Below, piece by piece: positions 7,324-12,006 of a stretch of DNA of 13,965 nucleotides. A model generated the notes under the pieces. That model made no database searches and had not been told where the DNA came from. It saw only the letters and a program-made list of their open reading frames with translations. The first letter of the stretch is position 1; each line of letters opens with the position of its first letter. The stretch lies in contig CAZTLI010000097.1 of assembly GCA_964614375.1 (NCBI GenBank), forward strand, positions 1-13,965. Direction: 5' to 3'. The stretch comes from CAZTLI01 sp964614375 (lineage in GTDB: Bacteria > Chloroflexota > Anaerolineae > Aggregatilineales > Phototrophicaceae). Position numbers and translations under genes: made by a program.

Positions 7324-8115
7324 CTATTTGCCTTTCCATTCGGGGGTTTGTTTGGTCATGACGGCTTGCGCGCCGGTCATGAAATCTTCGCTACGCATCA
7401 AGACGCTCTGTGCCCACGCTTCAAGCTGCATCCCGCGCCGGATGTCTGATAAGTCGTTGATGACGCGCTTGGCATAATTGACCGCAAGCGGCGCGGCTTC
7501 GCACAATTCCCGCGCGAGGTCTTCGGCTTTTGTCATCAATTCGGCTTTAGGCACTACATAATTGACCAGTCCCCAGCGTTCGGCGTCCTGGAGATTGATA
7601 TTGCGCCCGGTCATAATGAGTTCTTTGGCGCGGGCAGGGCCAAGTAAGCGAGTCAGTCGCGTCGTCCCGCCTACATCGGGGATGAGTCCGAGCCGGGTCT
7701 CTGGCAGGCCAAAGGTCGTGCCGTCGGCGATGACGCGCATATCACACGCCAGCGCGATTTCGCAGCCCAATCCAATCGCAAAGCCATGCAGCAGCCCGAT
7801 GACCGGCAGCGAACAGGCTTCCAGCTTATTCAGGGTCGATTGCCAGCGATTCGTCAGCGGGAATAGATTTTGCTGCCAGTCCTCGCCAAAGGTCTCGATA
7901 ATCGAGTCCGTCCCCATCAAATCCAGCCCGACACAAAAGGCGCGGCCTTCGCCACGCAGCAGCACCACGCGCGCCCCACGCAATTTTTCGACAGAATCAA
8001 TCGCCGCATCGAGCGCATCCATCAGGGGGATATTGCCGGCATTCAGCTTCTTGGGCCGATTGAGGATGATTTCAACAATGTGGTCACGCTGTTGGACGAG
8101 TACGAGGTCAGACAT
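7324..8115 (-). CDS. Enoyl-CoA hydratase/isomerase (crotonase family)
   Basis: A 263-residue crotonase-fold enzyme, close to the usual 255-265 aa. The oxyanion-hole segments are GRAFCVGLDL (57-66) and HGFAIGLGCEIALACD (110-125). Both glutamates used by hydratases are present, E119 (GCEIAL) and E139 (LPETRLG), 20 residues apart as in rat mitochondrial hydratase. In addition D147 (IPDVGG) sits 8 residues after E139, as in dienoyl-CoA isomerase and many CaiD-like proteins, so hydration or isomerisation are both possible. The C-terminal part (NYAKRVIND, EDFMTGAQAVM) is standard. AGGAG lies shortly before the ATG at 8115. A TATACT box is 33 nt upstream of the start codon (8148-8153, minus strand). 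It is probably the first gene of a two-gene unit with the CoA-transferase downstream. Confidence 0.93.
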   Translation of the reverse strand: MSDLVLVQQRDHIVEIILNRPKKLNAGNIPLMDALDAAIDSVEKLRGARVVLLRGEGRAFCVGLDLMGTDSIIETFGEDWQQNLFPLTNRWQSTLNKLEACSLPVIGLLHGFAIGLGCEIALACDMRVIADGTTFGLPETRLGLIPDVGGTTRLTRLLGPARAKELIMTGRNINLQDAERWGLVNYVVPKAELMTKAEDLARELCEAAPLAVNYAKRVINDLSDIRRGMQLEAWAQSVLMRSEDFMTGAQAVMTKQTPEWKGK

Positions 8116-8405
8116 CGTTTGCTCCTAACTGAGTTTTTATTTTGAGGAGTATAGCGCATCTTACGGATAATCAGGCGGAAAATGCGGGTGGAGCGATGCG
8201 GTGAACGGACTGAGGACTGAGTGAGCGTGTGCCTGAACTTGCCCTGTGCGCCATTTGCATCGCAGCGCCGTTGCGTTTCATCTTTTGTCCTTAGCCAGCC
8301 GCCAGAGACCAGTCGCCATTTTCAGCCCTGTGGGTGACCGCTTATCATGGTAAACTTCGTGGTTCAGGATGGGTATTCACCGCATTATAGAACGGAATAT
8401 ATCGC
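8116..8405. other. Divergent intergenic region (crotonase / M29 peptidase)
   Basis: 290 bp separating two divergent starts, so it must hold both promoters. On the minus strand TATACT (8148-8153) lies upstream of the crotonase. On the plus strand TATAGA (8386-8391), with a weak TTCAGG 17 bp before it (8363-8368), lies upstream of the peptidase. A heptamer GACTGAG occurs twice in tandem just before 8220. I see no gene, strong hairpin or riboswitch in between. Confidence 0.4.
8381..8395 (+). promoter_or_regulatory. 15-bp box shared with sixA (copy 2)
   Basis: CGCATTATAGAACGG ends 10 nt before the peptidase ATG, the same spacing as the copy at 2866-2880 before sixA. With TATAGA (8386-8391) as -10 and TTCAGG (8363-8368, only 3/6) as -35, the spacer would be 17 bp and the transcript nearly leaderless. 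This is consistent with the absence of a good ribosome site here. Confidence 0.35.
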
Positions 8406-9656
8406 ATGTCATTTGAACAAAAACTCGAAAAATATGCCGAAGTCCTCGTCAAAGTCGGTGTCAATTTGCAGCCAGGGCAGCGGCTTGTCGTGCCGGCGCC
8501 CCTGGAAGGGCGGGACCTGGTTCATGCCGTGACCCGACAGGCCTATCGCGCGGGGGCGGCAGTGGTCGAGGTCATATGGACAGACCCGATAGTCAACAAA
8601 ATCCGCCTGCAAGAAGCCGCGCAAGACACGCTCGACATCGCGCCGGATTGGGTTTTCCGGCACTGGGTAGATATGGCAGACGCGGGCGAGGCCACATTGA
8701 GCATTAATGGCGGCGACCCGGATTTAATGGCAGGCATCGACTCCAAACGATTGAACATCCATAGCAAAGCAGAACGACAGGCGCGCCGCGCCCTCGGCGA
8801 ACGCATTTCGGCGATGAAGATGAACTGGTCAATCGGGATGACTCCGCACCCGGCGCTGGCGGCGAAAATCTTCCCCGACCTTTCAACAGATGCTGCCGTC
8901 GCCCGATTGTGGGACGTGATTTTTGAAATGTGCCGCATCACCGCCAATGGCGCTGCCAGTGCTGACCCGGTTGGATTGTGGCAGGCGCATGTCGAGTCGC
9001 TCAAAGCGCGCACGCGGTATCTTAACGACAAACGGTATAGCGCCCTGCACTACACCGCACCGGGCACAAATCTGAGAATCGGCCTGCCGAACAATCACAT
9101 CTGGGAAGGCGCGGGGTCGGAAGCGCAGAATGGCATTTTCTGTGTGCCCAACATCCCGACTGAAGAAATTTTCACCATGCCACACAAAGACCAGATCGAC
9201 GGCGTGGTCTCATCAACCAAACCGCTGGTGCTCAACGGCACGCTCATCGACCAATTCACGCTGCAATTCAGCGAGGGGCGGGTTGTGAGCGTGAAGGCTG
9301 AAACCGGGCAAGAGGTACTGGAAGATCAAATCAATATAGACGAAGATGCGCGGTCATTAGGCGAAGTGGCGCTGGTGCCGCATAGTTCGCCCATTTCACA
9401 ATCGGGTCTCACCTTCTTCAATACGCTCTATGACGAAAATGCGTCGTCCCATCTGGCCCTGGGGCGGGCTTATCGCTTCAGCATGGCGGGCGGCGTGCAA
9501 ATGACCGAAGCCGAATTTAGCGCGGCGGGCGGCAATATCAGCCTGATTCATGTCGATTTTATGATGGGGTCAGACCAGATGAATATCGACGGCATCACTG
9601 CCGATGGCACAACCGAAGCCGTCATGCGCGCGGGTGAATGGGCGTTTGAAGTCTAG
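8406..9656 (+). CDS. M29-family metallo-aminopeptidase
   Basis: A 416-residue aminopeptidase of MEROPS family M29 (thermophilic AmpT, S. aureus AmpS, B. subtilis AmpS), a cytoplasmic enzyme that removes N-terminal residues using two metal ions. The N-terminal domain starts FEQKLEKYAEVLVKVGVNLQ, typical for the family. The catalytic domain shows PTEEIFTMPHK with E254, LGEVALVP with E320, NASSHLALG with H349, Y356, and SLIHVDFMMGS with H382 and D384. The E254-E320-H349-Y356 spacing equals that of the characterised enzymes (66, 29 and 7 residues), so the site is intact. Full length for the family (about 410). The ATG at 8406 has only a weak GGAA upstream. Divergent from the crotonase. The next gene on the strand starts 113 bp later. 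Confidence 0.95.
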   Translation: MSFEQKLEKYAEVLVKVGVNLQPGQRLVVPAPLEGRDLVHAVTRQAYRAGAAVVEVIWTDPIVNKIRLQEAAQDTLDIAPDWVFRHWVDMADAGEATLSINGGDPDLMAGIDSKRLNIHSKAERQARRALGERISAMKMNWSIGMTPHPALAAKIFPDLSTDAAVARLWDVIFEMCRITANGAASADPVGLWQAHVESLKARTRYLNDKRYSALHYTAPGTNLRIGLPNNHIWEGAGSEAQNGIFCVPNIPTEEIFTMPHKDQIDGVVSSTKPLVLNGTLIDQFTLQFSEGRVVSVKAETGQEVLEDQINIDEDARSLGEVALVPHSSPISQSGLTFFNTLYDENASSHLALGRAYRFSMAGGVQMTEAEFSAAGGNISLIHVDFMMGSDQMNIDGITADGTTEAVMRAGEWAFEV

Positions 9657-9663
9657 GGCGCTT

Positions 9664-9697
9664 CTGTGCGCTGCGTTTTGCTTATTGCGCTGCACAG
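9664..9697 (+). terminator. Possible weak hairpin after the M29 gene
   Basis: CTGTGC (9664-9669) pairs with GCACAG (9692-9697), starting 8 nt after the peptidase stop. The inner part of the arms can extend imperfectly. There is no T-run after it, so an intrinsic terminator is doubtful. It could equally be a transcript-end stabiliser or chance. Confidence 0.25.
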
Positions 9698-9769
9698 GCA
9701 AATTCGCCACAATAGTAGATAAGGGTTGGGCAGGTTAGCGGATAGTCAGGAGTCAGTTGAGGGGGTTGC

Positions 9770-10219
9770 ATGGCAGCTACCCAAACCACTTATCACGGCG
9801 AGTCGTCCTCACTGCCACATCGCTTTGCCGAATTGATGCGCGAGGGGACGCTGGCCTATAGCGCGGGACACCGACGACAGGCCCATCTGGCGTGGCGGCG
9901 CGCGGCGACTTTACAGCCCCAACGAGAAGAGGTCTGGGTGGCGCTGTTGGATGTGCTGGAAACCGACGCAGATCGGCGCGTGTGTCTGGAAAATATCCTC
10001 GCCATCAACCCGAACAATACCCGCGCGCAGCGCATGATTCGGCGCTTTACCACCCATGATCATGCCCCACGCCAGTTGCATAATCCGCTGCGTCCAGCCC
10101 GCATCTGGCGCGCGGGTTCACGTTCGTTCGGGCGGACAGTGGTCTGGTGGCTGGAAGGGGCGCTCTTAGGCGCGGCCTTAGCCCTGCTCTTCAGCATCAT
10201 CCTCTATGGTGGACTATGA
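9770..10219 (+). CDS. Small TPR-like protein with C-terminal membrane anchor
   Basis: A 149-residue protein of unknown function. Residues 17-90 look like two degenerate tetratricopeptide helices pairs: REGTLAYSAGHRRQAHLAWRR with RAATLQPQREEVWVALLDVL, then DADRRVCLENILAINPNNTRAQ, with the usual NPNN-type turn. A basic, proline-containing linker (95-123) leads to one hydrophobic helix (about 126-147, WWLEGALLGAALALLFSIIL) ending only two or three residues before the stop. That makes it a tail-anchored topology with the TPR part in the cytoplasm. There is no signal peptide. GAGGGG lies just before the ATG at 9770. Chloroflexota encode many proteins of this design. It probably serves as a membrane-bound adaptor, but no partner is visible. 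Its 3' end overlaps the convergent chemotaxis gene by 6 bp. Confidence 0.75.
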   Translation: MAATQTTYHGESSSLPHRFAELMREGTLAYSAGHRRQAHLAWRRAATLQPQREEVWVALLDVLETDADRRVCLENILAINPNNTRAQRMIRRFTTHDHAPRQLHNPLRPARIWRAGSRSFGRTVVWWLEGALLGAALALLFSIILYGGL

Positions 10220-10225
10220 GTCCAC
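10209..10225. terminator. Hairpin covering both convergent stop codons
   Basis: GTGGACT-ATG-AGTCCAC is a perfect 7-bp inverted repeat with a 3-nt loop. The plus-strand TGA (10217-10219) and the minus-strand TAG (10214-10216) both lie inside it. No T-tract follows on either strand, so it may act as a two-way transcript-end structure rather than a classic intrinsic terminator. Confidence 0.4.
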
Positions 10226-11674
10226 GCCACTTTGCATCGTCGCTTGTAAATCCGCCGCCAACCGTTCCAGATTGTTCGAGACCGTTTCCACCGTTTGGGC
10301 GCTGGTCAGATTTTGCTGCGTGATGCGGTCGATGCGGTCGATGCTGATTGCCATTTCTTCGAGTCCGTTGGCCTGCTGGCGGATGATTTCATAAATGGCG
10401 TTGATCGCGCCGTAGGATTCGTTGATATTGTCGGCCAACTGGACCATAACCGCGTTGGCCTGACGTGTTTTTGCCACCCCCGAATCGACCTCCTCCATGC
10501 CCGACTCGGTGGCGCTGATAGTATCTTTCATCGCGGCCTGAATCTGCACGAGAATGGCGCGCACCTGTGTTGCGGCCTGTGTCGATTGTTGCGCCAGTGT
10601 GCGGACTTCATCGGCGACGACGGCGAACCCGCGCCCGTGGGTGCCGGCGCGGGCGGCTTCGATGGAGGCATTGAGCGCCAACAGGTTCGACTGGGTGGCG
10701 ATTTCGCTGACCGATGTGATAATTTCGTCGATGCGGCGGGTGAGCTGCGCCAGTTTGACTATCGTTTCGCCAATCGCGCCGACCTGTGACCGGATGGCAT
10801 CCATGCCGTCGATGGCCTCTTGAATGGTCAGTTGTCCACTGGATGAAATATCAGCGGCTTGCTGCGCGGCGCTGGTCATGGCGCGGGCTTCGGTCATGAT
10901 GCGTTCGGAGAGCTGCAAAAAGTCTTCCAGCAGCATGTTCGCCAATTTGATGACGCGCGCCTGTTCGTTGGCGCCGCTGGTCTGTTGACTGGTTACATCG
11001 TTAATCGCTTCGATAGAGCGCACCAGCCCATCGACAGTCACCGCCATGCGGGTGGCGATTTCGGCAAAATGCTCGGCTGATGCAGCGGGCGCGGCGTACC
11101 CCTCGGTTTCCATCGTATCCGTCACGGCGACCAATTCGGCGGTATCGGTTGCGATAGACGCAGAAATTGTTTCAGCCGCGCTATCGGATGCAGGCGCGGC
11201 AGGATGCACATAAAGCACACGATACAGCAGCGCACTCGCGGGCAGTCCAATCAGGAGGATGATAAACCCCGCAGACGGTGGGCCAATGATGACGGCTGCT
11301 ATCGCGCCCAACAGCGGCAGTCCGGCGACGCGCAGGGTGTGATTGAGGCCCATGGCGGCGGGTGTCATCAATGAGAGCCCCACTATCGCCAGACTATAGA
11401 CCGGGTTATCGCCTGCCAGGATGAGCAGCGCCAGCGCATGAATGCCTGCCAGCACCTGCGCCGCCTCAACAGGTGAATACCGCTGGACGCCGCGCCAGCG
11501 GGCGATAATGCCGACCACAGCCATCACCGCATACAGCGCCGCAATCAAGAGTGGACGGGTCATATCGGGCACATTCGACGCAAGACTCGCTATCGTCAGC
11601 AGCGCGGCGGTCAACACGGCTAATGCACCGGGTGGGTCAAGATAACGATGGAGGGGGTTCAGGATGGTCATCAC
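10214..11674 (-). CDS. Methyl-accepting chemotaxis protein, six-helix membrane sensor, no HAMP
   Basis: A 486-residue chemoreceptor. The N-terminal 155 residues form about six hydrophobic helices (15-34, 41-59, 68-88, 91-110, 115-132, 135-155) with short loops and no periplasmic sensor domain. A low-complexity acidic/Ala-rich linker (156-200) follows where a HAMP domain would be expected. The cytoplasmic signalling coiled coil spans about 203-480. Its conserved hairpin tip (about 325-365: SEIATQSNLLALNASIEAAR, then GRGFAVVADEVRTLAQQS) is the CheA/CheW-contact region and is intact. No C-terminal CheR/CheB-docking pentapeptide is visible. The start codon choice is uncertain: two adjacent ATGs (11674 and 11671) and no clear ribosome site. 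A possible promoter lies at 11719-11747. No other chemotaxis gene is in the window, so it may feed a distant che cluster or a non-flagellar system. Confidence 0.93.
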   Translation of the reverse strand: MMTILNPLHRYLDPPGALAVLTAALLTIASLASNVPDMTRPLLIAALYAVMAVVGIIARWRGVQRYSPVEAAQVLAGIHALALLILAGDNPVYSLAIVGLSLMTPAAMGLNHTLRVAGLPLLGAIAAVIIGPPSAGFIILLIGLPASALLYRVLYVHPAAPASDSAAETISASIATDTAELVAVTDTMETEGYAAPAASAEHFAEIATRMAVTVDGLVRSIEAINDVTSQQTSGANEQARVIKLANMLLEDFLQLSERIMTEARAMTSAAQQAADISSSGQLTIQEAIDGMDAIRSQVGAIGETIVKLAQLTRRIDEIITSVSEIATQSNLLALNASIEAARAGTHGRGFAVVADEVRTLAQQSTQAATQVRAILVQIQAAMKDTISATESGMEEVDSGVAKTRQANAVMVQLADNINESYGAINAIYEIIRQQANGLEEMAISIDRIDRITQQNLTSAQTVETVSNNLERLAADLQATMQSGVDS

Positions 11675-11718
11675 AGGTGGAATCCATTACTTAGGGCGGT
11701 TGAGCACGTCATGCCTCT

Positions 11719-11747
11719 ATAATAGCCGGGTTGGATATGCCCCACAA
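11719..11747 (-). promoter_or_regulatory. Candidate promoter of the chemoreceptor gene
   Basis: On the minus strand TTGTGG (11742-11747, 3/6 to the -35 consensus) is followed after exactly 17 bp by TATTAT (11719-11724, 5/6 to the -10 consensus). This lies about 45 nt upstream of the start codon. The plus strand of the same place reads TATAAT, but no plus-strand gene follows, so the minus reading is preferred. Confidence 0.4.
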
Positions 11748-11825
11748 GCGGTTGACGGTTTCGGCGGCGTTAGGATTAGGCCGTATTTTGCAATGGTCGG
11801 AACGAAAAAGGATTATTGACGATTA

Positions 11826-11905
11826 AACGCAAAGCCGCCAGGACGCCAGGATTCGCAAAGATATTTTTGCGCGTTCGCGCCGCTGCGCGTGCCCATGCGT
11901 TGGAT
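11826..11905. repeat. Degenerate 'CGCAAAG' interspersed repeat
   Basis: Most of the 332-bp gap between the chemoreceptor and the VIT-vWA gene is filled by a repeat-like tract. AACGCAAAGCC (11826-11836) is followed by CGCCAGGACGCCAGG and a perfect 6-bp stem CGCAAA (11854-11859) / TTTGCG (11866-11871), then alternating GCGCG-rich sequence. From memory it resembles the non-coding 'AACGCAAAGRCGCCAAGACGCAAAG' repeats of Chloroflexota and cyanobacteria. Related fragments occur at 1325 and 5984-5994 in this window. Confidence 0.5.
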
Positions 11906-11952
11906 AGCCGCCAACGGGTGATGCGCTCTCACGGCGACAACGCAGACACCAC

Positions 11953-11980
11953 AAAAAAGGGTGGAGGCGAACCCCCACCC
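11953..11980 (-). terminator. Intrinsic terminator of the VIT-vWA gene
   Basis: Read on the minus strand, a 9-bp G/C-rich stem (plus positions 11972-11980 and 11959-11967, with one G-U pair) closes a UUCG tetraloop. It is followed directly by six T residues (11953-11958). It begins 26 nt after the stop codon at 12007. Stem, loop and T-tract all fit a Rho-independent terminator acting on minus-strand transcripts. Confidence 0.85.
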
Positions 11981-12006
11981 ATAGTTTAGTGTTGATTTTG
12001 TGTCGC

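Noticed and set aside
7314..7325. AGCCG/CGGCT inverted repeat at the crotonase stop
   Set aside because: The loop would be only 2 nt, too small for an RNA hairpin, and no T-tract follows.
8347..8532. 61-codon plus-strand frame overlapping the M29 start
   Set aside because: Out of frame with the peptidase, no ribosome site, and half of it lies inside the peptidase gene.
11718..11723. Perfect TATAAT on the plus strand
   Set aside because: No plus-strand gene or -35 element goes with it. The same bases give a better placed minus-strand -10 for the chemoreceptor.
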